The notes under the pieces are model-generated. The model was not told the origin of the DNA, made no database searches, and saw nothing but the letters and a program-made list of their open reading frames with translations. This document shows, in pieces, positions 30,501-45,500 of a stretch of 64,000 nucleotides of DNA; within the stretch, counting starts at the first letter, position 1; every line of letters starts with the position of its first letter. Position numbers and translations under genes: made by a program. This DNA is from Pseudoips prasinana (taxonomy: Eukaryota > Arthropoda > Insecta > Lepidoptera > Nolidae), in contig OX621250.1 of the NCBI GenBank assembly GCA_951640165.1, positions 10,317,501 through 10,381,500 of the forward strand, given 5' to 3'.

Positions 30501-33500
30501 CCAAACTATGAAATTTAATAATTTTAAGTAATATTTTATTGCCAATGAGCTGTCCCCCAATCCCATCCAAATTATAAATCAAAACACGCTAACCATGAAC
30601 CATTTATCTTCATGCCAAAGCTATTAACTTTCGATAAACAGACGAAGGGAATCTATAACTTTAACTTTCACTATTATGAGTACCTTTTAGTTACGTGGGT
30701 ATTAACAATTGCCTCACGATATAACTGCAATATGAACGGTGAAAAATTATTATTTTATTGATCTGTTACAACACCCCGCATCCATGCCGTGATTGTGGGT
30801 ATGAGGCCACCATCATTGGACCATAAAACCATAAAGCGGTCTAATGTAGTTAAGGTTGACAACTTTAATTAAAATAATTCGTTGGTGTGTTGTAAAATTA
30901 TAATGATACGACTGTTAAATGTTTGTTAGTTGACTTTTCAAGTTCTTTATTTCCACATAGATACATACAGCAGTTGTAAGCGTATTCATCATCTTCTTAT
31001 AGAGTCGATGGTGAGAATTAAATTTTATCTGCTCAAAATTGAGTAACGCTGACCGCTTTGGCTGAAGCTTCCAACCACTCCTGAAGGGAACAGGAGACTG
31101 GACAGGAGGAACAAGCAGATAATAAGACCCTCTCGCCAGAACTGGAAATTTCATCCACTTCACCTGCCAACGCACGGTGCACTGGTAGACGACCTGAATG
31201 GTCATCAACCACCGCACCGTGCGTTTAACAAGAAACTCCGTGGAATCAATTAACTGCGGAGGTATTTCCAACCCAGTATGACATGGCAACCTTCAAGAAG
31301 CAAGGCTATTTATACCTTTCTTAAAGGCTGGCAATGCTCTTGAGGCGCCTCTGGTATTGCGAGTGTCCATGGGCGGCAGTGATCACTTAACATCGCTAAG
31401 AGTGGTAAGAGGACGATTATATTAATGGAAGATTATATATTTTTGTACATAGTATGCGCTTTGTGTGATCTCAACCATAATGCCGGAAATCAACACCATG
31501 TGCGTTCATTCAACAGACCCATTAGGACTGGTATTTCAATGCTACTTTAGATACTTAGCCGGTGAAATGCATTAAGGGGAGACTGGTCGAAAACTGAGAA
31601 TTTCTTCTCAAGCATTATCCGATAAAAATCTGGTCAAGTGCATATACCTACGGACTCATTGGTCTTGCGGTAGCGTGTTTAACAGCAGAGAATGACGTCC
31701 TGGGACTGGCCAAACAGTTATTGGAAATTTTGATGTTGAATAAATTGCGCAGTACTTGCTTATCGTATGGGTAGTGGTTACCCTAGTGTCAGAGTTGTTC
31801 AAGCCGGTAATTAGGCTTTTGGCATGGCTCAACGACTATTGCCTAATGGCTACAGCCGCGCCGGGACAGGCAGCTTAACGTGCACTCCGAAGCACGGAAC
31901 CGTTCAGAAATAAAACCACTTTGGTTGCCACCCATCTATGGACTGACCGCGAGTCTAGTTGCTTAACCTCGCCGATCACATACGGACCGGTGAGAGTATC
32001 TAGCTATGAACGCCTGAGTATCATCCCAAAGTCTAAGGCTAAGATCTATAGAGCGTACTTAGACTTTGCTCAGAATTTACTTTCGACTTAAGTCAAAAGA
32101 GTTGGCGGCATTATAACCCCGTGCCTTGAAGGTACTACCGTCGTTACTGTACCTGATCTCTGTCCGGTCGTGTCGTTAGTAATGCCGTAGGATCATAAGA
32201 GTGATGGAATAAACAGTGCCCTTGTGCTTCTGCACTATCTATAATATGTCCTGCGCAGATAGCTAGTCTTCGTTGAGAAATTCAATATCAGTCATTAATG
32301 TTCCATAGTTATCCATCCAGCCAGCATAATATGTTTGCTTAAAAGGATGTTATACATCTCTCTCGCCTTACCTATGAGCCTCGCTAACTTTATATTAATT
32401 AAAATTAATGTCATAAGAATATAAAACTATACAGTTCGTTTTATTCTTTTTGAAATTTATTTGTATTTATGTTAAAGTTAGCATGGCTCATACTCATAGT
32501 TAAGGGGAGACTGACGCGTGATTAATGTCGTTGGTATTGCAAGCTTCCATAGGCGGTGATGGTTTGTTCTCTTGGATGTACATATTGTAAATAAATAAAA
32601 TATATTTTATTTATTCCATCATATTATATTTGACACTGGCTGTCATTAATGTTGACGTAACCTATAATTTTCCGTATATGGTGGAATACGAAAACAGTTT
32701 TTCTTGTCATTGGCTAAGTATGGACCGACACATAAACGTTTTATAAAGCGATACCTATACACAATTCTGGCTACGTGTTTTCCAAAACAGGGATCGTCGA
32801 ATATTCGACATAAAATCGAGAACGGAATGTGTCTGAATGAACTTAATCTGTCAGGAGAATTTTTTATGCAGGATTCTTGTAACTAGTTCTACGATTGTGA
32901 TATGTATTTGTCCCATAGTTAAACTGGTTAGTAGTGGAAAAGAAGAAAGATAGGTTTACATCCCTAATGAGATACGCATTTTCATATCCATGTAAGTATA
33001 TTAATATTTTAGGTTAGGTTAGTAGGTGTTGTTTGTAGGTATATTTCGACGTATTTCCTGTAGTCTAGTTTCCTATTTATTCATTCCTAAAAGTGGGATT
33101 AATAAATTATTAGAAAAGAGTGGACGTTAATTCGTTATGGATCATACTTGCATGCTCATAACTATCTACCATAAAATGGAATGAATATTCCATCCTCATA
33201 AAAATCGAAAAATTACTAAAAAGGTCTGATAAGCCCCCAAAGATCTGTCAATCTGAGGATGAATAAACAACGGGTGACTAACATGCAGAGAGTAGTAACA
33301 AACTACTTGCTATTCCTACGGTGTTTTGATAGTGAATAGATGTATATTAATGTATGTATTGTATATTTTTAGTAATAGCTCTCTCTGTGAAGAGGCTTAT
33401 TTCCATATAGAGTGTAAGTAACTCCCATATACTTACCTATAGGTAGGTATATAGTGACAAATTAGATTTATATATATTTTTTTTTCGGACAATGATAAAT

Positions 33501-36500
33501 CCTTTCAAATGTGTTATATTATCTTTTGTTGACTTTACTGTGTGAGAAAAGTCATCGAAGGCTACACTACAATGTGCCGGAAACATCATCGGTGCAATAT
33601 GAAATTTATCCACAATTACTTCTAAGTAAAACTAAAACTCTAAGTTTATTAAATTGACAATACTGTACCAAAAATAATGACCAATACTTCGATTAATTAC
33701 ACCTAATTACTTACAGCAGAGGTGGCGGGGCGCTTGTCTTTACCGAGTGGCCACACGTGCAGTCAAACGTCCTCTAATTTTATACGTTGTAATCTGTCGA
33801 GGCAAACACGATTTAGTAATTGAATTAATTCCTTAGATACTTTATCAACATTAACAACAAGTTGTGGTACAAAGCGTGTGGCGAGTTCAACATGATCTTA
33901 GATTTCATATCGACTGAAACTGGATTGTGATCACCGACTCGGAGATATTCTCGCGGTTTAATTAATTAAACTTAAATATACCTATATCAATAGAAACGGG
34001 CGTATCAAGATATAGGTTACATATAAATAAGCCTTGAAACCATTGGACAGCAACCATTATTAACTGGTGAGCACTTAGAGAGGAGTCGATACCTGCGTAT
34101 TTGATCGCAACGTCAGATTTGAATCATTTCACGAGTATGAGGATTGATCAAACGAGAGATATGAGATTATTTAGTCACTATGCCATCAGGCTTTTCTTTT
34201 TTTTTGTATTTTATATATGCAGTTCATACAATTAAAATATACCTACAAAATGAATTAACACTATCAATTATGTTAGGTACGCAATTTTCTATGAGAAAAT
34301 ACGCTCGCACAGCTCCATAAGGTATAATTATTAGGATTATTTATATATATATCTTACCATTCGATGGAGTTATATCGCACGGGTGTTATATCGGCATATT
34401 CATAGAAGCCGTAGAGCATAATTTAATCATTTGATATTATGTTAAAGGCTCATATATTACAGCCCTTTATTTATTTTTATTTTTATTATTTTTTTTTTAT
34501 TGTAAAATTTAGCACAACGATGTACAAGGCGGACTTAATGCCAGAGGCATTCTCTACCAGTCAACCTTTGGGTGATGCAGAGAAAAACTTGGTAGGTGCA
34601 CTATACATTATAATGTGTGAAGGTAAAAATCCTATACTAATATACAAGATGTGTACTTGCATAAAATACATAAATACTTAATAAACATATATAAATATAA
34701 AAAAATGTGAGAATACTATTGAGCTGATTCTGCCAAAAATTTTTTCATCAAATGCGCACGGGTTTTCTTTTTAAAAGAAAAACGACTCTTTGCCATCCTG
34801 ATTTCCGTAGGAAGAGAGTTCCAGAGGAGAATTGACTGTACGAAAAAGGAAGAATGGATAGAATCAGTACGATGAAGAGGACAATGAAAAAGACGGTTGT
34901 GAGTAGACCGAAGTTGTTTATTATGCTGAGTATGTAGGTATTTAAATTGACAAGTTAAATATAGAGGAGAAGAAGGAGAATCTAATAAGGAGAACAGGGT
35001 GGTTAAGGCTCTTAAAGTTCTACGCTGGCGAATAGGCAACCACTTGAGCTGAGCTCGATAGCTACTCACATGGTCGTATTTACGAAGATTGAAAATGAAT
35101 CGAATGCAGTTATTCAGAAGTCGGTCGAGTTTATTGAGGTGATCTGCATTCAGGTCAAAGTAACACACATCACCATAGTCAATTATAGGAAAGATTAAAG
35201 CCTGCACGAGCGTTACCTTTGTTTCTACAGAAAGAAAATTTTTGAGGCGATAGAGACATCGTAACACGTTTGTGACCCTCTGACTGACACTAGTAATTTG
35301 GTCCTGCCAAGAAATCGTTGTGTCGATGTGCAAGCCAAGATTTTTTACATTTTTGCTAATAGGAATAGTTGAGTTATTAAATATTACCGGTGGTAGATTA
35401 TCTGTATCAACCCGACACATCATACGTGAACTACCGACGATAATTGCTTGGCATTTTGCAGGGTTTACAATGAGTCCAAACCTATTAGACCAGTTTTTAA
35501 TAACGTCTAAGTCCTGATTAATTTTGCCGATCGCCTCTGACAAATCATCTGTACTCGCCTGACTGTACAGCTGTAGGTCATCGGCATAAAGATGATACGC
35601 ACTCTGAAGATCGTTTGTTAAGAGATTTATAAAGAGCGAGAATAAGAGAGGAGAGAGAATACCGCCTTGAGGCACACCAGTATCTAAATTACACCAGTTC
35701 GATGAGGCTTCACCGACGTGTACTGACTGCTGGCGTCCTCGAAGATATGAAGAAAACCATTCCAGCGCTTTGTCCGAGACCATAAGATGGGACATGATTG
35801 ATAAAAGGATATGGTGACTGACGGTATTAAAGGCGTTGGAGAAGTCAATCAAAATCATAACGGTGATTTTCGTGTCCTCCATGCCAGTCCTAATATCGCC
35901 AGTCACCTTAAGGAGTGCAGTGGTTGGTAGTACTGTGGCCAGGCCTAAACCCAGATTGTAGTGGGCTTAACAGATTGTTCGCAAGTATGTGTCGTGAAAG
36001 CTGTTTATGCACACAGGACTCTAGGACTTTGGACAGAAAAGGAAGGATTGATATAGGACGGTAATGTACCGGTAGAGAAGGATGAGCGGTCTTGGGGAGA
36101 GGAAGGACATAGGCATGGCGCCACAGTGAGGGAAATGTTCCAGAGTCGATGGAGAAATTCACAATGTGACAAATCGCAGGAAGGACGTGATCTAGTATTG
36201 ATGTGATCATCCGTCGACTGATACTATCGCAGCCAACCGCATTGGATTTGATAGAAAGGATTATCTTCTTGATCTCATTCGAAGCAGCTGGAGAAAAAGA
36301 AAATGAATTGATGTTAGGGCGCGTTAGACCATTTACGAAGGCGACTGTTTGAGATATGGTTAGATGATCTTTAGATGAAGTGGTGGAGAAATGACGATTA
36401 AGATCATCTAAACCAATGTAACTTGGAAGGTCTAAATTTCGCGACTTGCCGATACCTAAAGTTCCTAGGAATTTCCAAATACCAGCAGGAGTTGACAAGG

Positions 36501-39500
36501 ATATATTTTTCAAGATATGTTGGCGTTTACCATTACGTATCATCTGATTACACCGATTCCTAGCCCTCTTATACATGTTCCAATTGATATCTGAATGCTC
36601 CTTTCTAAACTTTCTAAAAGCACGGTCCCTACTTCTCATCGCCATCTTTACCCCTGCGGTCATCCATGGTGCTGGAGGGCGCTTAAATTTCACTTTTTTA
36701 ATTGGAGCATGAATATCATACAGTTTGATGATTGTGTCATTCAGCATTCGGACCTTATCATCTATGGTAGTAGCTTCCTTCAAAGGCTGCCAATTAATTT
36801 CTGACGCATCCTTGCATAACTTTTCCGTATTCATCCTAGCAAAAGAACGGACGTGCAGCACCTTAGGTTTTGGTTTAGGAGGTTTTAGGGTGTAGGATAG
36901 GAAGATGAGGTCATGATGGGAGAATCCAGGAGCATCATGTTGTCCATGAGAGGAAACCAAGGATGGGTTAGAGGTAAGGATTAGGTCAAGCCAAGTATCT
37001 TCGCCATTCATATTGTGGTGAGTAGCTTGGAGAGGAAGAACGTGTAAACTACTTGACTCAACAATATTTAGGAGTTTACGAGAGCGAGGGGAATTTTGGG
37101 CAAGGAGGTTGGTGTTAAAATCTCCCATGATAATGTGATGAGTATACTCTGAACCCAAAGATTCCAAAACCAATTCGAAATCGGTGAAATAGTCAGCATT
37201 TGGAACGTCCAAAACTGCCGCTAACACCCAAACTTCGGGTTGATACTGAGAAATTTAATTATCAGAAATATCTCATGGCCCGATCCAGGATTTGGATCCA
37301 GGACATCAATTAAAGCTGTTCAAAATCAAAATCAAAAATGTTTATTGCACTTAGGTACATTACATACACTTATGCACGTCAATAGAAAAAAAAATACAAT
37401 ATAATTAAACTACATACCAAATTAAATTACAAACATGTCAAATGAAATTAAAAATAACAATAGAAAAAAAAAGAAATGGGTAATATAAATACAAAAATAT
37501 AATAACTATAGTACCTAGTAATTTTATAAATTAAAAATATTGGTAAATGTAATTTGTCTGTCCATTGCAAGCTCTAACTAAGCTACCAAGGGGTTTTGTC
37601 GTCAATACATTATTTGATTGTATAATATGCTTTTTTCAATAAACATTTTTTTATCTCAGATTTAAACACTTTACCGGTAGGCCAAGTGGATGTCTAATAC
37701 TATATATAGGATAGGATGTTTAATACATAAATATAGGTTACTCATGGCTATATTAAGTTTATGCCAGCTGATATAGCTTTCCTGTAGCAAATAACGCAAT
37801 ACCATTTCTGACTAATTGAATATTACTGTTTCGATACTTCCTAGCATGAAGTAAGATGATACTGCAAACAAAATGAATTGGTTTGGAAACTTAAAGCGCA
37901 TGTGTACCGAGAATTCAATCATTAGCTACGCAGCGTATTATAGGGAAGCAAAACAATATACATCTAAATAAATATATATGTAATACTAGAATTTGCTTTT
38001 AGCTCATACAAAAAGGTTGCGTAACATAGGTACTTATAAAAAAACCAAGTGAAAACAGCTTGTGAAAACTTGCTTCATTCTACACCACTAAATTTTAAAG
38101 TCGTTTCAAGCATTTCTATTTTCAAATTTTTGTTCATATTAAAATTATATTTTAATATGAATAAAAATTTACCTTTCATCGTCATAATATTAATACCTGA
38201 AGCAAAAACTGTCATAAAGTTTGTATACCTCTAGGTATAACAAGATACTAATTGTATGCAAACTTTGTACCCCTTTTTACGAAAATTGCACGGAGTATGT
38301 ATGGACAGTTAAAGTTCATAAGGAGAAGGAGTGCAGGAAGCTAATATTTTAAATATTTTTTTCTTGAAAATTACCATGCTTTTGATACATTGACAAACGG
38401 AAAAGAGATGACAAACTGAGTGCCAAGACTGAGAACAGAATAATATTTGTCTATAGTCTTTGACAATAGGGACAGGTTAACCAGGACGCGGACTGAAATA
38501 TTTAAATTAATTTCTAATAAGTACACTAACATAGTTTTACGTAATTATAATACTAACAATTATAGGTATGGATGTATAATGTCTGAAATAAATATATAAT
38601 AATAATAAAAATAGCATCTTAATAGTCGCATTACGAATAAGTGAGATCTCTAGTATAGGTAGTTATATATTTGCCTGATATCGGCAGAATATGATGTTCA
38701 CATAATTTACTTTTAAGATCTGTATTTATACATTACCATATTCATGCAAATAAATATATTGATTGATTTGTTGATTTGGCTCCTCGTACAGGGATGTAAA
38801 ACTTTCTGTTTTTACGGAAAGTTTGTGTTTTTGTGTATTATCAAAGTTGATGTTCTACACGCGGCAATTTCACCACCTTACGCATTATCTGATACAATGT
38901 GTTTTACACCTTGCATAATATTCGATTAAATCTATACGAATAAATACAATTGGTGTCTGTTTGTTGGTGGTTTCACTCCGAAACGCCTTGCCCAATGTCA
39001 CTAGTAGATAGTTTATGTTATCACGAGTAAGATAATTTTCACCTAAATAAAAATATCAAATCAAATCAATGTTTATTGTGTGAAATTTGGTACAAAAAGA
39101 GGATCTTATTCTAAACATACATAGTTCTCAAAAATCAACCACACAGGTTCACACTTTTACAGTTCCAGCAGTAATAAATGTAACGTTTAACTAGTTAAAT
39201 ATTCTTAAGTTAATTTACAAAAAATAATGAACACCAATTTGTCATAACATTAATATTTTTCATAATTAAACAATCCCAATAATATCAAATTAATACAAAA
39301 GAAATACAAAATTACATTCAAATATAACAGTAATAATTTATAAGTCAACAATTTCAAAGTAAATATAATCAAATAATAATATGATGTCAATAAAATATCT
39401 GTTACCATAATTCCATAATTGTTTTAATTGTCAAAATACGAATAAAAAATTATATTATTTATAACTTTAATACATAAAGTTATAAATACGCCATATAATC

Positions 39501-42500
39501 CCAACGGATATAAAAGTACTTTTCGAAAGTCACTTTTTACGACTACTATGTACTTTTACTATGTACGAAGTCATTTTTTTATTAAAATTATTGTTTTCAA
39601 TTGTCTAAATTATTTATGATGCACCATTATCTATACATATAATAAAATCGTAGGAAAGTCAAAACTGTACATTGAATATTTTTTAAAAAGGATACTTGGT
39701 GCGTGATCTGCTGTCCATATCGAAGCCAAAAATATAGTTTTTAGAATTTTTGTCTGTGTGTCTGTTTGTCTGTATGTATGTCCGGGCTAAACTCAAAAAG
39801 TACTGAATGGATTTACTTCAAATTTTGCATAAATATTACCAAGAGGTCGGGTCAACATATAGGCTACATATTATCACGCTATCACTCACGGGGGAGGAGC
39901 TATGATAATTTATAAAATATAACGCGGGTAAAACCGCGGGGCACAGCTAGTATATGTATATATGATACTAGCTGTGCCCCGCGGTTTTACCCGCGTTACA
40001 TTTTATAAATCACCACAACTCCTCCCTCGTAGGTGATAGCGTGATAATATGTAGGCTATATGTTGACTCGACCTGTCAGTAATATTCATGCAAAATTTGA
40101 AGTTAATCCATGCAGTACTTTTTGAGATTAGCCCGGACATACATACAGACAAACAGACAAAAATTCTAAAAACCATATTTTTGGCTTCGATATCGACTGT
40201 AGATCACGCCCCAAGTATCCTTTTTGAAAAATATTCAATATACAGTTTTGACTTTCCTACGATTTTATTATATGTATAGAAGATATGTGTAATTGATTTA
40301 GACTTGGGGCTCTATATCCAGATATTCTCACCGATTGGCAAGGCTAAGCAACTAGGCTCGCGATCAGTCCATAGATGAGTGACCGGCAAATTTGATTAAT
40401 TTCTGAGCGTCTCCGTGCTTTGGAGGGCACATTAGGCTGGCGGTCGCGGTTGTAGCCATTAGGCAACAATCGTTAAGCCATTTCAGACTCTGACACTAGG
40501 GTAATCACTGCTCATACGTTAATTAGGTACCCTCTTGAGTGCTCGTTCAGTTCTGTGACAGCACGCTTACGCATGGGATGATCCTCAACAACTAATTTGG
40601 ACCCTATATAAATACGGTGAAGTATTAAATGTATTTTTAAGTGAATATTGGTAACTAAGAAGCGTTTGAAAAGTATATTTTTATATGCGTAACAGTTTAG
40701 CATGTCGCCAGCAGTAGAAAGCGAACATTTTGAGACAACATTCACGTGTTAAACGTTTCTCGTATTGTGTAGTTTCACAATGACGTGCTCCTAAAATACT
40801 ATCTATTTAGCTTTGTTGCGCAAAGATAACGAATATCTACTATGTAAAAATAAGTCGGGTTTTCCTTCCTGACGCTATAACTCCAGAACGCACGAACCGA
40901 TTTCCACGGTTTTGCATTCGTTGGAAAGGTCTCGGGCTCCGTGAGGTTTATAGTAAAGAAAATTTATAAAATTTAACGCGGGTAACACCGCGGGGCACAG
41001 CTAGTAATATTTAAAAACACACAAGATTACAATTGGCGGCCTTATACCTAGACGCGATCTCTTCCAGGCAACCGTTGATTAGACCAAGAATAAAGGAAAA
41101 CATCGTCTCTGGTTTCCTGTAACACATTTCCGTCCCTTTTCCAAAATCACTCGATATGACCAAATGGCAAAAAACGGAAAAATTTGTTATGTCTGTCTGT
41201 CTGTCCGTCCGTATGTCACAGCCACTTTTTCCGAAACTATAAGAGCTGTACCTACTGTTGAAACTGATGTTGAATTGAACTGATTTTTACACCAAAATAG
41301 AAAAAGAACACTAATTTTGGGGGGTCCCCATACATAGAACTGAACCTCAAAAATATTTATTCATCGTACCCATACATGTGCGGTGTCTATGAATAGGTCT
41401 TCAAAAATGATATTGAATTTTCTAATATCATTTTTTTCTAAACTGTATAGTTTGCGCGAGTGACATTTCCAAAGTGGTAAGTTGAGTGTCCCCCCCCTGT
41501 AACTTCTAAAATAAGAGAATGATAAAACTAAAAAAATATATGATGTTCATTACCATGCAAACTAACAACGATAATTGGTTTGAACGCGATCTAGCAAGTA
41601 GTTTTTTTTAATACGTCATAAATCGTAAACAGCAATTTGCTTTCATCTAATCAACTGAAATACTTGCTGCTACGGAGCCCTTCATGGGCGAGTCCAACTC
41701 GCACTTGACCGGTTTTTTTTTTACATTTTGCATTAAAGAGAAGTATGATTAAAAATAATTCACTCCATTACTGTCCTACTGCAGGGCAAGGCCTCTCACT
41801 ATACTTATCTACTTAACGTATGGGCAGTGGTTACCCTAATGTCAGAGTGGATTAAGCCGCCAAGTATGCCTCTGACATGTCTGTTATCTAATGACTACAA
41901 CCGGGACCGACAGCTTAACGTGCCCTCCGAAGCACGCAGATGCTCAGAAATTTGATCAATTTAGTGGTCACCCATCTATGGACTGACCGCGAGCCTAGTT
42001 GCTTAACCTCGTCGATCGCTTACAGACCGGTGAGAGCATCTAGGCGACAAGCCATAGTCCACCAAACTGACCTAGTGCGGGTTGGTAGACTTCACATGTC
42101 ATCACACTATCACACTAATATTATAAAGGCGAAAGTTTGTATGTTTGTTACTTCTTCACGTCTAAAAGGCTTGAGCTATTATAATAAAATTTGGTATGGA
42201 GTTAGCTGACACCCTGGATTAACATATAGGCTATAATTTATATAGTTTATCGCGGGTGAAACTGCGGGGCACAGCTAGTATTATAAATGCGAAAGTTTGT
42301 AAGTGTGTATGTTTGTTACTTCTTAACGTCTAAACGGTTGCAGCGATTTTAATAAAATTTGGTATGGAGATAGCTGAACCCTTGGGTTAACACATAGGCT
42401 ATAATTTATAAAGTTTATCGCGGGTAAAACCGTAGGGCCCAGCTAGTTTAGAATATTTTGGAAAAGTCGAATTCCTCACGATGTTTTCCTTCGATATTTT

Positions 42501-45500
42501 AAGTACGAGATAATTATATTATTCTAATGCGCACATTAATTCACAAGGTCAGTGCCTCGAGTCTTGGGTTTGAACTTGAGACCACTGACTCAATAGTCCA
42601 ACGGTCAGACCACTAGGATATCTCATACTTCATGAATTTAACACAGGAACACTTCCTTTAAAATTCCTGTACTCACCAATAGTAACTAAACGTGGTTTTT
42701 ACCGTGACTTGACAATTCAAAATAAAAATGAATTCCAAAATATGATTGGTCTAATAGATCATCGCATACACTATGTTGGCTGACAGTACGTCGTTGCACC
42801 AACCTTACGCAAAATAGCTTGGCACCATGTCACAGCCATCTCTCCGCCACCGCGGGCGTTCATTGGTCAAATTAAACAAACAACACCCGCATGCGCACTT
42901 ACCCGGTTTCCTGTATCAAATACCCCAGAGGAAATATGTTACATATCAATACTCTATTGCTTTTGAATCGATAGGGAAAGCTGTCGGAATGATCCCATTC
43001 AACAATGGAATTTTTAATTCGTTTACATACAGGTTGAAAAACATCGGTATAAAGGATTTCTCGGATCCTGAAGTACAATTCCAATTTCAAGTTAAACTAT
43101 CCCGATCCAATAATAAGCTGTATGAGTAGTTCCGATGCATGTCTAACACAAGTCTCTCTATATTTGACCAATTAAATGGCAGAAAATTGTCTTTTCATCA
43201 CACTCTTCAATGGTTTCGTAAGTCCATTGGTCAAGCAAAGTTTCGTTACTTCATATTCATATCTTTGAATCGCAAATCAATCATTGTGTGTTCTCGTGCT
43301 AGGTACGAACTTACGAAATAACCGAGTCACTCGTAGGAATAAATTGTACTAAGTAGCCCTTCAACATGATGAGAGGCAATAACAACCTTACGCAAAATGG
43401 CTTGGCACCATGACACAGTCATCTCTCCGCCACCGCGGGTGTTCATTGGTCATATCAAACAGCGCGCGCATGCGCACTTGCCCGGTTTCCTGGTAACAAA
43501 TATCCAGCATCCCAGAGGAAATATGTTACACATCCATACTCAATTGCTTTTGAATGGATAGGGAAAGCTATCGGAATTATCCCAAATATATTTTGTTTCT
43601 ATCCGTTATACTAAAGAAAAGTTAATGTCGGTGGTGTAACGCTGTTTGAAAAAACCTGGAACGCCTTCTGTTTGGTAATACAATTATGTGGTATAATACC
43701 ACCATACATAATGAGAATTAGGCTTAATACATAATTCAAAAATATGGTGTTTATAAATTCTCCCCTTACTTGTCAACACGGATCTACTTGAAAAATGTTC
43801 TGGCTCATTATTTCGAATACAAAATAAATATGACAAAGGCAAGCATTCCTTAAGCTAACCTGCGTTTATTAAGGGCATGCGTAGCTACACAGTATTCGTT
43901 ACGTCAACATCAATGACAGGTGTAAAATGTCAAATAAGTACCCCCGGTCGGCCCTACATCAGTCCAAAGAGTATTTAAACCTATAAATCAGTCTATCGCG
44001 TTGGATCATGAGAGTAACACTTGTGCACATAACATGTACTGCGCGTGACGCCCCTGCCGTCATTCAAACACATGGAAGTTAAACAGATAGAATATAATAT
44101 AATACTCTTTATTGTACCTACTAATACATCATTAGCTGTGGCCTGCGGTTTTACACGCGTTAAACTTTATAAATTATAGCCTATGTCTTATTCGGATATA
44201 AGTCACAAGCTGTGCCCGCGACTTCGTCTGCGTCGAATTGTTTCTTTGGGTAGTATTCGATGATCAGTATTCGCATGCGTGTGGCACAGTCGTCTTCCCG
44301 TTCGGATAAGCAGCACACTTTGTCATATTTATTTCATCTACACCGCGCCGTATCACGCAGCGCAAAATCCGTTCGGTAGATTTTGCGTGAAAGAGTAACA
44401 AACATCCATGCAGCCTGTGAACGAAGTACACCCAACATACATATAGCGCTCTGCAAGTACAGTATAACAACGCATTCAGGTTGTGTTCGGAGTGCCGCGC
44501 TATTGCAGTGCCTCGGTCATGTTGACAGAGAAGAGCGTTGATGGGTTTCATGCCATCATAAGAAAACGAGATGCCTCTATAATGGACCGCATGCGATCCA
44601 GGTCGAATAGTATTCTGCGTGTGTTGGGAAGTCGCCGGGACTCGCCTATGTTTATGCACTGGACAACACTACACCCTACACTGTACGCAACGGGTGAGGA
44701 ACTTCCCATCACGCGGATTCAGGTGTGTGATGAGGCGATCCCAGTTGGGCAAACCCTCAAATACCTCGGGCTGATGCTGGACAGCACTTTGTCCAGCTGG
44801 TCCCCCGAGTTCACGGAGCGGCGGGCGCACTCCAGCGTCTGCTGCCCAACACAACAACCCAATACAAGTCCGCGCCTAGTATACATACTCGATGAAACTT
44901 TCAGTGGTTTCCTTTACATTGACTAGCAGCGCCCCTAGCGGAAACTAACGAGCTTACATACTACTACTTACTACTTCAACTTATATATCTATACTAAAAA
45001 ATCCGGCCGAGTGCGAGTCGGTATTTTAGTTGTTTAAATGAAAGCAAATTGCGGTTTACGATTTATAACGTATTAAAACAACTACTTGCTAGATCTCGTT
45101 CCAACCAATTTTCGTTGTTAGTTTGCATGGTAATGTATATCATATATTTTTTTTAGTTTTATCATTCTCTTATTTTAGAAGTTACAGGGGGGGGGGGGAC
45201 ACTCATTTTACCACTTTGGAAGTGTCTCTCGGGCAAACTATTCAGTTTAGAAAAAAATTATATTAGAAACCTCAATATGATTTTTGAATACCTATCCATA
45301 GGCACCCCACATGTATGGGTACGGTGAAAAAAAAATTGAGTTTCAGTTATATGTATGGGGTCCCCCCACCGAATACATCTACCTACCAAGTTTCGACAGT
45401 ACAGCTCTTATAGTTTCGGAAAATAGTGGCTGTGACATACGGACGGACAGACAGACAGACATGACGAATCAATAAGGGTTCCGTTTTTTGCCATTTGGCT

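Noticed and set aside
30915..31289. 124-codon minus-strand ORF
   Set aside because: No recognisable motif, no splice logic with neighbours, low-complexity composition; could be an unknown repeat but not supportable.
32704..32886. 60-codon + strand ORF
   Set aside because: No motif, no conserved features, unsuited to the phases of the secreted gene.
44264..44659. 131-codon minus ORF
   Set aside because: Antisense to LINE and Helitron remnants.
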